From positions 88,344 through 152,343 of the forward strand of contig NZ_FOQF01000005.1 in NCBI RefSeq assembly GCF_900113655.1: DNA of 64,000 nucleotides. The letters run 5' to 3'. The stretch's first letter is position 1; every line of letters begins with the position of its first letter. Under the pieces are notes generated by a model. The model saw nothing but the letters and a program-made list of their open reading frames with translations, was not told the DNA's origin and made no database searches. Positions 18,008 through 26,409 of this stretch are shown here, piece after piece. A program made the translations under genes and the position numbers. The DNA is from Pseudobutyrivibrio sp. OR37 (GTDB lineage: Bacteria; Bacillota; Clostridia; Lachnospirales; Lachnospiraceae).

Positions 18008-18931
18008 CTAGTCCTCCTTTCCGCCAATAAATTTAAACTCAAGTACTGATACAATTAATATTATGATAAACAGTGTGTAAGCTATTGCCGATGCAAAGCC
18101 AACCTGATGAGTTTCAAAACCAAATTTGTACATGTACATAACTACAGTCTGAAGTGTTCCTCCTGGCTCACCTGCTGTAGATGCACCTGCCACTCCGTTA
18201 ATAAGGAATGGTAAATCAAAAAGCTGTAATCCACCAATCAATGATGTAACTGCTACATATAAAAGAATTGGCCTAAGCAGTGGTAATGTAATCTTTCCAA
18301 AAGTCTTCCATCTGCCTGCTCCATCTATTGCTGCCGCTTCAAAATAATCCTGTGGAATTCCCTGGACACCGGCCATAAGCATGATGAAGGAATTTCCGAA
18401 CCACATCCAAGCCTGAATAACTGATACAACAGCCCATGCTGTAGAACGCTGGCCCAACCAGTTAACCTGCTGGTCAATGATTCCCATTGCTAGGAGCATC
18501 TGATTAAATGATCCATATTTCCAATCAAGTAATGTTTTAAAAAGGAAAGCCACTGAGGTTGCCGCAATAAGATTTGGTAAATAGTAAATTGCTCTAAATA
18601 CAGGAAGTCCTGCCATCTTGTATTTAATATCCGAAAATACGATAGTAAGTAAAAATGCTAAACCAAGCTGTAATACAATATTAAGACTCCACATTTTTAC
18701 GGTGTTGTAAAGTGAGCGCCAGAAGAATTTATCTCCCACAACACGCTTGTAATTTTCCAGTCCCACCAGAACTGGCTCACCATAACCCTTGTAGTCTGTA
18801 AAGCTTAAATACAGGGTTCTAAATACTGGGTATACACTAAAAATTAAAAAAACGATGACGAATGGGAGCACAAACAGATATGCTGCATTATTCCTATTCT
18901 TCATCACATTTTTCATAGAAAAAGCTTTCAT
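18008..18931 (-). CDS. Carbohydrate ABC transporter permease, MalF type
   Basis: 307 aa, about six membrane helices. It starts MKAFSMKNVMKNRNNAAY and has the EAA motif EAAAIDGAGRWKTFGKITLP then LLRP. GGGAGG lies upstream of the ATG. It is the middle gene of binding protein-permease-permease, with a GC-rich hairpin before it that may raise relative expression of the binding protein. Confidence 0.92.
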   Translation of the reverse strand: MKAFSMKNVMKNRNNAAYLFVLPFVIVFLIFSVYPVFRTLYLSFTDYKGYGEPVLVGLENYKRVVGDKFFWRSLYNTVKMWSLNIVLQLGLAFLLTIVFSDIKYKMAGLPVFRAIYYLPNLIAATSVAFLFKTLLDWKYGSFNQMLLAMGIIDQQVNWLGQRSTAWAVVSVIQAWMWFGNSFIMLMAGVQGIPQDYFEAAAIDGAGRWKTFGKITLPLLRPILLYVAVTSLIGGLQLFDLPFLINGVAGASTAGEPGGTLQTVVMYMYKFGFETHQVGFASAIAYTLFIIILIVSVLEFKFIGGKED

Positions 18932-18953
18932 CCAATCCTCCCTTTTTTATATC

Positions 18954-18975
18954 GGGGCTGACAATAGCCAGCCCC
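18954..18975 (-). other. Intercistronic hairpin between binding protein and permease
   Basis: GGGGCTG/CAGCCCC, a 7-bp GC-rich stem with an 8-nt loop, without a downstream T-tract. Such hairpins after binding-protein genes commonly protect the upstream mRNA so that the binding protein is made in excess. Confidence 0.65.
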
Positions 18976-18992
18976 TTTTCATCATCTGAAAA

Positions 18993-20390
18993 TTATCTTT
19001 CAACTGTGATATCTGGATATGTAGATTCAACTACATCATAGAATTCTGCGATTGCATCATCCTTGTTCTTTTCGCCTGTCTTGATTGCTGTGATTGCAGC
19101 CCCCCAAGCATCGTTGATCACCTTGTCGTAACGAGTTACCTTTGAATAATCAATGTGCTCTGCCTGGCTCTGCCAGAATGAATACATGTGCTGGTTACCG
19201 TAAACTGGGTTCTCATCATCCTTGTGCTTTTCAAGGACAGAGATAAGTGAAACTGTGTCGCCTTCAGATTTTTCAATCCACCACTCAGCTGTCTCCTCAT
19301 CAAGTGTTACCCACTTTAAGAAGTCCCAAGCAAGATCTTTATGCTCAGAATTTGCAGAAATTCCGATGAATGTACCACCGCCGAAGCCGTAAGCTGGACC
19401 CGAGCACACTCCCCACTTGCCTGATGTCTCGCCTACATTATCTCTAAGTGTAAGAACACCCCAGCTAGGAAGACCAAATGCAAATACTTCTGTCTTATCC
19501 AAATCCTTTGTTGCTTCCTCGAACTGTTCAGCATCCCAAACGTTTACTGAATCATCTGCATAGTTCTGGATGTCAGCTGTAAGGATAGGTACCTCGCCTG
19601 CCATTGCCTGATACCATGGTGTTGACCACTGGTTTGCATAGGCTGTGTAATCGTTCTGATATAAATCAACTACAAGGTCCATGTAATCAAGACGAGCCTG
19701 ATTTACATTGAGCTTTCCATCTACTACCCAAGCGCTGTCACCTGAGAAATAGTTGATTTCTGCATCTGATGCGAAGATTCTGTAGCCGTTATCCTTAAGT
19801 GTCTTTGCTGTAGTAAGAACTGTGTCGTAATCAGCAAAAAGCTTTCCGATTTCTTCTGGATCATCTGTACCAAATACAGTCTCAGCTATATCTCTACGAT
19901 AGTAGATACCTGCTGGTGTAATCTGGTAAGAAATAGCTCTCTGGATTCCTTCTGAATCCTGGCCAACCTTCCATACGTAATCAACAATCTGATCTGCGTA
20001 ATCCTGTGCATTGTATGGTGCCTGGTTCAAATCCTCAAAGTAATTAGCATCATAGAAATCTTCAAGCATCTGTGGCTCACCAACGATGATATCTGGTGTA
20101 GTCTGTCCACCATTAAGAGCTGTCTGCACCTTTGTAACATAATCTGCAGGCTCAATAACTACTGTCTCAATCTGAACATCAGGATTAAGCTCTGCATACT
20201 TTTCAGCGAAGGTCTGAAGATCCTTTGCAAGAGTCCAGATAACAAGCTTTTCTCCGTCCTCGCTACCTACTGTTGCTGAATCAACATTCTCACCTTCTAG
20301 GGTGGCACTGCTGCCATCGCTTCCGCAGGCTGCAAGTGAAAGTGTCATTGCACCTACGAGAAGAGTTGCTAAGAATTTTTTTAGCTTCAT
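18993..20390 (-). CDS. Sugar ABC transporter substrate-binding lipoprotein
   Basis: 465 aa. The signal ends in lipobox LAAC (MKLKKFLATLLVGAMTLSLA then ACGSDGSS). A type 1 CUT1-like binding fold follows: EKLVIWTLAKDLQTFAEKY, NGGQTTPDIIVGEPQMLEDF and GGGTFIGISANSEHKDLAWDF. Aromatic residues are plentiful, as expected for sugar stacking. GGGAGG lies 8 nt before the ATG. It heads the ABC operon and is preceded by the repeated GACAC operator motif and a TATAAT -10. The likely ligand is a beta-glucan oligosaccharide, from context only. Confidence 0.93.
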   Translation of the reverse strand: MKLKKFLATLLVGAMTLSLAACGSDGSSATLEGENVDSATVGSEDGEKLVIWTLAKDLQTFAEKYAELNPDVQIETVVIEPADYVTKVQTALNGGQTTPDIIVGEPQMLEDFYDANYFEDLNQAPYNAQDYADQIVDYVWKVGQDSEGIQRAISYQITPAGIYYRRDIAETVFGTDDPEEIGKLFADYDTVLTTAKTLKDNGYRIFASDAEINYFSGDSAWVVDGKLNVNQARLDYMDLVVDLYQNDYTAYANQWSTPWYQAMAGEVPILTADIQNYADDSVNVWDAEQFEEATKDLDKTEVFAFGLPSWGVLTLRDNVGETSGKWGVCSGPAYGFGGGTFIGISANSEHKDLAWDFLKWVTLDEETAEWWIEKSEGDTVSLISVLEKHKDDENPVYGNQHMYSFWQSQAEHIDYSKVTRYDKVINDAWGAAITAIKTGEKNKDDAIAEFYDVVESTYPDITVER

Positions 20391-20455
20391 TTTTTCATCC
20401 TCCCAACCATTTAGTTGTTTTGTTGTGTAACTGTTAGTTACTGTTTATGTAATGA

Positions 20456-20461
20456 ATTATA
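20456..20461 (-). promoter_or_regulatory. -10 element of the ABC importer operon
   Basis: Perfect TATAAT on the minus strand, exactly 42 nt downstream of the GACAC core at 20504-20508. The -35 region is T-rich with no TTGACA-like hexamer, as expected for an activator-dependent promoter. Confidence 0.6.
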
Positions 20462-20490
20462 GAGGCCATCCTCTACTGAAAAAATGATAC

Positions 20491-20516
20491 TTTTTTTATT
20501 TAGGTGTCATTTTTAT
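20491..20516 (-). promoter_or_regulatory. Repeated operator-like motif, copy 1 (ABC operon)
   Basis: On the minus strand the core is ATAAAAATGACAC, continuing CTAAATAAAAAAA. It overlaps the last four sense codons (M T P K) and stop codon of the upstream phosphorylase gene. The same pattern and spacing occur at 26367-26392 and 32744-32769. Confidence 0.7.
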
Positions 20517-23500
20517 AGTGATAGAAATAGCACACCTGTCTCTTATTTTTTCTGCTAACTCTCCGGCAATCTTTTCTCCTTCAATGTCTGCTACTGTGCC
20601 ATCCTTTAATTCCACATGGTAGCTTTCGATTCGGTAATTTTCTGGCATGTAATCCTGATATTTATCAAAGCAATAGGTAAGCTTTGTAGAGCCAAGCAAT
20701 GTGGCACTGACTTGGTATTTGTCATCACATTTATCAATCAAATACTTTGGAATAGCTGGAGCCACGTTAAAGCAAAGCTGCCCCTTTTCATCCAGGGTAA
20801 ATATATTTTTTCCAAAGAACATCAGCTTCCACATGCTGATAAATTCTATAGTGGAGCCTGATAGTCTTGCCACAAAGCCCTTACCATGAATTCTTTCATT
20901 TGGATTCTTAGAGCTTGCAATAAAGGAAGAATTTTCTAAGGTGCTTCTTCCGTATACGTCCCTTTCTAAAAATGGCACTGCAGCCTTCTTGAAATCATCA
21001 AAAAATTCTTCATATAAACCGCTTCTTAACAGCTCTAGCAGATATTTGTATTCCATGTGAAGCCAGATGGATTCATTCTCAAGCCAGCCTGGGGTGAAGG
21101 CTCTACATCTTCCCAGCTCAAAGCTGGCATCCTGCAAAGATGCATTTACCTTATACATGGATAGCTTTTCATCATATAAATCGCTGGCTTTTACCTTTGA
21201 ATACATTTCCTTTTTTGTATTGATATCGCTACCAAGCTTTAAGAAACGCACTGGCCCTTCTAAGAAATAAGGAACCTGCACAAGGCTAAAATGCTTTGGT
21301 ACAATACCAGCTTCCTTCATTTCATAATCATCTATTTCATAGGTGAAATATGCAGGAGCGATGCCATTTCCAAGCTCTACTGCCTTTTCAACTGCTGCAT
21401 CCATTGTGTTTTTGAAGGCAGCAAAAACTTCATTAATAAAATTTGCCGACATTTCATTTGTCTTACCTGAAAAGCCATCGTATACAGCCTTTCTATAATC
21501 TTCCTTAATATCGTTTTTACGATTCCATTTTTCCATGGAATCCTCCACCTCCTGCTCCACCTTATAAATCTGAAGAACAAGTGTGGCTACCTCTTCTGGC
21601 AATGTAATTGATTGGCCATATTTGCAAAGCTCATTGCTGACAAACTCAATCATTCTGGCAAGCTCGTAGGTTTCGTTCATTGATGAGCCAAGAAGTCCTG
21701 GAAGACCATTTAAGGCATCATACCAGCCTGGCTTTCCACCCTCCATCTCAACTCCAAGACCGTAAGCATCCAGTGTGGCAAGCTTTATGGTAGACATTAA
21801 AATAAGCTTTGCCATAAGACTCATGGTAACCTCGTTGCCCTGTGTATCAAATGCATAGCTTGGGTCTTCTGTAGTGTTGGTTCTTTTTTCCAGATAGTAA
21901 TACTGTCTTACCCCAGCATCAGTCTTTTCATAGCGCTCAAATCTATTTCGCACCTTTTCCTTGGCATCAAAGGCTTTTACCTTAGTTTCAAATAAAAGCT
22001 TCTTTTCCTCGTCTGGATAAATCTCCAAGAAATCCTCTATTAAATCCAGGTTATAGGTCCAGTGATCACTCCAATAGCCTTCACCGAAATCCGCATTTAC
22101 GATATCCTTAGCATCTGCCATTATCTGGTCAAATAGCTGTTGTTGCTCTTCTTTAAACTGCCCATCTGCCTTATCCATAATGGCTGCTGCAAGTGTGCCT
22201 GGAGTAAATGGTTCTATAAGTCCTAGGTCTTTTGCCTTTTCAGATACGTATCGCATCTGTTCAATCTTAAGTGGATTGTAGCCATCCAACTGAATCAGCG
22301 AATAGAACATTTCTATATTCTTTGATTTTACGATTGGGCTAAAAAATGTATCACAACGTCTGTTTTGATTAACATCTCTAAAGTTACCATTTCCCTGAGA
22401 ATAGAATTCTGGTGACATTGAAAAGTAATTGTAATCTCGTTCTAAATCGCCATGCTTTCTAGAATATACATAGTAGGTGTGCTTTCCTCCCAGCTGAATT
22501 GGAGTGCCACCTCTAAGCAAGTTATCCATGTAATTGTATCTAACGTAGTTATCAAAGATTTTGTCAGCAGTGTGGCTTGCAACACTTTCTGTTAATTCAT
22601 CAGCAAGCTTTGTGGCCTCTGCAAACTTTCCTTCAAAATAATTTCCATCGATTTTATTTCCAAGGAAATCCATTAGAATATCCTTGTTTCTAACCTGACC
22701 AATCATTTCATAAAGTGTGATTGTTTCGCCTCCAGCAAGTGATTTTGATTCTCCAAAGAATGCGCAAGGTAATTCGTTGGAGGTATTTTGACTTCCACAA
22801 ACAAGCTTTTCTAAATCGGAATTTTTAAAACCAACTGCCTGCTCAAAGGCTAGGTCGTATTCAAATACCACACGTGGATCTACAATCACTGGAAGTAAGC
22901 TGCCATCAGCTCTTTTTCCCATGGCAAAATTTCCACCCTCAACCTTTTTAACTACAGCCGAATCCTCCATGCTTACTCGCACACGATAATATGGAACCTT
23001 TGATTCCACATCCTCTACCTGCATCCATGCCTTTGTGGTTTGAGCCATCATCTTAAGGCTCTCCTGTCCTACACCAAAAGGCACCAATGCTGGCATACCA
23101 TCTAGTATTTCAAAGTCTCTTTTTTTATCTGCAAGATTAGTTATTTCCACCACACGCATGAGAGATGCAATCTTTTCACCAGGAAGTGTACTGTAGCTTA
23201 CCTTCACCTTAATCTGATTTTCTACATCCTCGTCCTCGATAGTCAGACTGTTCATATAAACTGTCATCTTTGTTTTAGAGGCTGGATTTTTGAAGGGCTC
23301 AAAGTATTTTCCATCTGCTTTTATAAATGTGCGAAAGCCTGTGCGTCCCACCATCTGATATGCAGTGTGTGCAGGATAGAATTCCATTATTCCATGGTCC
23401 TTGTCCTGCACACCGAAGCTGACTACTGCCTGCCCGCGGTTTACTGTATAGCACCACATAGGAATTCCGTGAAGTCCAGCTATACCTGGAAGAAAGCTGG

Positions 23501-23561
23501 CAAATTCGCTTTTTATTCCATAGTTTTCAATAACATCCTTAACGCTTGTTACTATTTCCAT
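20496..23561 (-). CDS. Inverting glycan phosphorylase of the GH94/GH149/GH161 type, probably beta-1,3-glucan phosphorylase
   Basis: 1021 aa, without a signal peptide, so cytoplasmic. The N-terminus reads FLPGIAGLHGIPMWCYTVNR. The barrel domain carries GDLERDYNYFS, YSQGNGNFRDVNQNRRCD and GYWSDHWTYNLDLIEDF. These features, from memory, match the large beta-glucan phosphorylases set apart from classical GH94 (GH149/GH161). Such enzymes release glucose 1-phosphate from beta-glucan oligosaccharides. It follows a shorter GH94-type gene by 20 nt in one operon. Assignment to one CAZy family and linkage is uncertain; a 1,2-beta-oligoglucan phosphorylase is the main alternative. An AT-rich hairpin overlaps its stop codon. 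Confidence 0.72.
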   Translation of the reverse strand: MEIVTSVKDVIENYGIKSEFASFLPGIAGLHGIPMWCYTVNRGQAVVSFGVQDKDHGIMEFYPAHTAYQMVGRTGFRTFIKADGKYFEPFKNPASKTKMTVYMNSLTIEDEDVENQIKVKVSYSTLPGEKIASLMRVVEITNLADKKRDFEILDGMPALVPFGVGQESLKMMAQTTKAWMQVEDVESKVPYYRVRVSMEDSAVVKKVEGGNFAMGKRADGSLLPVIVDPRVVFEYDLAFEQAVGFKNSDLEKLVCGSQNTSNELPCAFFGESKSLAGGETITLYEMIGQVRNKDILMDFLGNKIDGNYFEGKFAEATKLADELTESVASHTADKIFDNYVRYNYMDNLLRGGTPIQLGGKHTYYVYSRKHGDLERDYNYFSMSPEFYSQGNGNFRDVNQNRRCDTFFSPIVKSKNIEMFYSLIQLDGYNPLKIEQMRYVSEKAKDLGLIEPFTPGTLAAAIMDKADGQFKEEQQQLFDQIMADAKDIVNADFGEGYWSDHWTYNLDLIEDFLEIYPDEEKKLLFETKVKAFDAKEKVRNRFERYEKTDAGVRQYYYLEKRTNTTEDPSYAFDTQGNEVTMSLMAKLILMSTIKLATLDAYGLGVEMEGGKPGWYDALNGLPGLLGSSMNETYELARMIEFVSNELCKYGQSITLPEEVATLVLQIYKVEQEVEDSMEKWNRKNDIKEDYRKAVYDGFSGKTNEMSANFINEVFAAFKNTMDAAVEKAVELGNGIAPAYFTYEIDDYEMKEAGIVPKHFSLVQVPYFLEGPVRFLKLGSDINTKKEMYSKVKASDLYDEKLSMYKVNASLQDASFELGRCRAFTPGWLENESIWLHMEYKYLLELLRSGLYEEFFDDFKKAAVPFLERDVYGRSTLENSSFIASSKNPNERIHGKGFVARLSGSTIEFISMWKLMFFGKNIFTLDEKGQLCFNVAPAIPKYLIDKCDDKYQVSATLLGSTKLTYCFDKYQDYMPENYRIESYHVELKDGTVADIEGEKIAGELAEKIRDRCAISITIKMTPK

Positions 23562-23581
23562 TTTCTATCTCCCTATACCTT

Positions 23582-26299
23582 CTATTTCAATTCCACTTCT
23601 ATTACGTGAGTTTTTTCATTCCAAGAATCCAACTGATTTTCAGGAATGCTAACCATATTTTTCTGTCCCTTAATAATGCAGGTATTATCCACAATCACCT
23701 GACCGATTTCGTATTCCTTATAGCTTTTTTTCTTAGGGTTTTTGTAGATAACTGTAAAGCTATGACCTCTGAAGTTCAGTGATATTGTGGCTATACCATT
23801 TTCATCAAACTGCTCCTTCATTAGCTTTGGTTCGATATTCAAATCTCCTGCACTACCTCTTACGCCAAAGGCTTCTATTATCATTGTCATTAAATACCAG
23901 CTGGCTGCACCAGTAAGATAACTATATAGGCCTCTGCCATCAGCATTAAAATATTCTGGTATGCCAGGATAGATATGACTCTTGTCAAAATCTGCTGCTG
24001 TCTCAAACAATGTATTAAGTGCTTTGAAGCCTTCCTTTGCATAGCCTCTTTTATACAATGCTGCTGCATACATAACAGCCATATGTGAAAACACTGCCCC
24101 ATTTTCCTTGTCGCCATAGGAGAATCCAAACATTCTGCCTAAATCTGTTTTAAGCTCCCCAAAATCTGTGTTTAGGGTATATCCACCTATGTCCTTCTTA
24201 TACAGATATTTATCCACCGCACTTATAATGGAATCCACTGCATCCCTTTTAGCGGTGCCACTCATAATAGCAAATACCTGGCCTGTAAGCATCATCCTTA
24301 CATTGCCATCTATTACGCCTTCCACCTTGTTTTTGTTGTTGTCGTAATAGCCGTTGTACCAGCCATTTCCTTCACCATCTGTCACCCATTCATGGCTTCG
24401 GATTTGCTTCATTAGAAATTCCGATTTATGCTCTAAAAGTAAGGCGATTTTTTCTATGCTTACATTTACTCGTTCTCCAGACAGGCCATTTTCGATGGAA
24501 TCCATGTAGCTATCCAAAATATGAAGCTTTTCCTTTGGATTGGCAAATGCCCCAACTGAATCCTCTTCTAGTAGAAGCAAAAGCTCCTTTGCAATCAGCA
24601 TCTCCCTTTCCTTAGATTTAGCCATGAAAATTCGTAAATACGTAGCAAGCTCTTTTAGATTGCCTGCGTAACCACAGGTAAATGCCACGCTTTCTCCGTT
24701 TTCTGCAGCCATATCTAAAGCATCGTTCCAATCTGCATTTCTAAGCTTTATATGACCATGTACCCCCACGTCATAAAATGCAGTAAGACCTTCAATCAAA
24801 AGGTGTTCTAGAACTGTTCCCTTATATACAGCTCCTGTTACAGTTTTCTGGATTAAATCAGAAGACTGTGCCATTGCTTCATCCAGTTTTCCACCTCTAT
24901 GCATTAAAGCATCTCTAAAATATGTGACCTCCTCTTTGAATAAATCCAAATCTCCTGTCTGGTCCATATATAGCTTTACTGTAAGAAATGGCCAGAAGCC
25001 GTGGTCCATCCACACTCTAGGTATTCCATTTCTATCACCCTTAAACTCACCTGGCTTATCACCTATGATTGTGGCGTTGCTTCCATCCATTCGAACTCCC
25101 TTGAAATTATCAAGAAGCATCTGCCTTACACCTGTAGGGTCTGTTAACAGCAGGGCAAGACAATCCTGCCATAGGTCTCTCCAGCCTCTGCCACCTCTTC
25201 CGTAATCATGATGAGGTAGGAAGGAGCAACCAAATATTCTTCTAAGCTCTGGCTGAAATGCCACCCACTCCATAAATCCATCGAATGCAGGATTTCCTGT
25301 ATTAAAATGAATTGGGGTTTTATTAATCCAGTAAGTCTTTGTTTCAGACAGCTTTTCCATTATCGTATTTACGGATTTAATGTATGCTCGTACCTTATCT
25401 ATCTCACCAAGATTATCAGTGGATGCCATGCCTATAGCGATTTGATAAGTCTTTTTCTCCCCTGGATTTAAGGTTACTTTTTCAAATCTTAGGGCTGCCA
25501 AGCATTCCTTTCCATTTACCTTGTCCCCAGAATGCATCCATTTATCCTTTTTACCTTTTCCATCTAAAAGACTTCTTGGGCGAAGAAAAGTGCCACCATC
25601 TCCTAAATAATCATCTGCATCAGCCATAAATTCAGTTGGTGCATTTCCATTTTCATCTCGACCAAAGACATAATATGTACTGTCGTTAATCTTATGTCCC
25701 CTTTCATCAAAGGATAGTGTAGGCTGCATAAGCACACCATCTTCTACTATGGCTGCTCTGTTAAGAAGGGATGTTACATGCCTATGGTCCCTTAGATTAT
25801 CAGCACTTCTGCCAAACACAGGTATGGCGGCTACCGCTTCAAAATTTATAGGTGTCTCACTTTTATTTTCTAGAGTAACAACCATTATCTCTGCATTTTC
25901 GCCTGTTAAATCAAAAATAGTAGTCGTTGCTGCAAGGCCCTTTGCCTTATTTAATCTTGTGACTGTCTGCCACATACGACCTGCCGTAAGCTTTACTTCG
26001 TCCTCAGCCTCGGTAAACCTATTAGCTTCCTGCATAGCAGATACACCTGTTGCAGACCAAAGGCCTCCATCCATTATCAAAAAGAAATTTCTGGTATCTC
26101 TGTCACTGCTTAAATTCATTATGCTTTTAGGCGCCAGCAAAAAATGATTTTGGTCCGTCTTGGCATCACCTCCAAAATCCGGAGTGACAGCACTCTTTAA
26201 CCCCTTGTTGCTGGCAAGTGGCAAATATAATCCGCTGGTATGCTGCGGATTGTTAATTTCAAAGCTTCCATTTTCATCAATAAAATTTATTTTGCTCAT
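23582..26299 (-). CDS. GH94 phosphorylase, probably laminaribiose or related disaccharide phosphorylase
   Basis: About 905 aa. Two start codons are possible, 26305 and 26299; GGGAGG spacing (about 10 nt) favours 26299. Family features: an N-terminal beta-sandwich, then the alpha-barrel with HHDYGRGGRGWRDLWQD (about 366-381) and LRNADWNDALDMAAENGES (about 521-539), where the DWND Asp matches the general acid of GH94. It has no signal peptide and acts in the cytoplasm. Pairing with a larger glucan phosphorylase, a GH16 and a GH3 suggests laminaribiose or short beta-1,3-glucan as substrate; cellobiose phosphorylase is the alternative. It heads a two-gene operon preceded by the repeated operator motif. 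Confidence 0.78.
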   Translation of the reverse strand: MSKINFIDENGSFEINNPQHTSGLYLPLASNKGLKSAVTPDFGGDAKTDQNHFLLAPKSIMNLSSDRDTRNFFLIMDGGLWSATGVSAMQEANRFTEAEDEVKLTAGRMWQTVTRLNKAKGLAATTTIFDLTGENAEIMVVTLENKSETPINFEAVAAIPVFGRSADNLRDHRHVTSLLNRAAIVEDGVLMQPTLSFDERGHKINDSTYYVFGRDENGNAPTEFMADADDYLGDGGTFLRPRSLLDGKGKKDKWMHSGDKVNGKECLAALRFEKVTLNPGEKKTYQIAIGMASTDNLGEIDKVRAYIKSVNTIMEKLSETKTYWINKTPIHFNTGNPAFDGFMEWVAFQPELRRIFGCSFLPHHDYGRGGRGWRDLWQDCLALLLTDPTGVRQMLLDNFKGVRMDGSNATIIGDKPGEFKGDRNGIPRVWMDHGFWPFLTVKLYMDQTGDLDLFKEEVTYFRDALMHRGGKLDEAMAQSSDLIQKTVTGAVYKGTVLEHLLIEGLTAFYDVGVHGHIKLRNADWNDALDMAAENGESVAFTCGYAGNLKELATYLRIFMAKSKEREMLIAKELLLLLEEDSVGAFANPKEKLHILDSYMDSIENGLSGERVNVSIEKIALLLEHKSEFLMKQIRSHEWVTDGEGNGWYNGYYDNNKNKVEGVIDGNVRMMLTGQVFAIMSGTAKRDAVDSIISAVDKYLYKKDIGGYTLNTDFGELKTDLGRMFGFSYGDKENGAVFSHMAVMYAAALYKRGYAKEGFKALNTLFETAADFDKSHIYPGIPEYFNADGRGLYSYLTGAASWYLMTMIIEAFGVRGSAGDLNIEPKLMKEQFDENGIATISLNFRGHSFTVIYKNPKKKSYKEYEIGQVIVDNTCIIKGQKNMVSIPENQLDSWNEKTHVIEVELK

Positions 26300-26330
26300 A
26301 GTCATCCTTCCTCCCCATTAATCTTTTCTT

Positions 26331-26336
26331 ATCTTA
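26331..26336 (-). promoter_or_regulatory. -10-like element of the phosphorylase operon
   Basis: TAAGAT on the minus strand, exactly 42 nt downstream of the GACAC core at 26379-26383. A weak hexamer on its own; supported by the conserved spacing. Confidence 0.5.
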
Positions 26337-26352
26337 TGGAAAGGCAGACACT

Positions 26353-26390
26353 AAAAAAAGGACACCTTTTTTATATAGGTGTCCTTTTTT
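26353..26390. terminator. Terminator after the GH3 gene (usable in both directions)
   Basis: AAAAAAAGGACACC pairs with GGTGTCCTTTTTTT around a short AT loop. On the minus strand it ends the GH16-GH3 operon 20 nt after the GH3 stop. It overlaps operator-like copy 2, so one sequence may serve as terminator and binding site. Confidence 0.8.
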
Positions 26391-26392
26391 AT
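26367..26392 (-). promoter_or_regulatory. Repeated operator-like motif, copy 2 (phosphorylase operon)
   Basis: On the minus strand: ATAAAAAAGGACAC then CTATATAAAAAA. It matches copies 1 and 3 in the A-tracts, the GACAC core and the 42-nt spacing to the -10. It differs in having GGACAC instead of TGACAC and in being part of a terminator stem. Confidence 0.6.
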
Positions 26393-26409
26393 TATGCTTT
26401 GAAATATGA

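Noticed and set aside
20496..26305. Calling both phosphorylases cellobiose phosphorylases
   Set aside because: The larger protein differs strongly from classical GH94 and both lie beside a laminarinase-type GH16, so beta-1,3-glucan substrates fit better; the linkage was left open.
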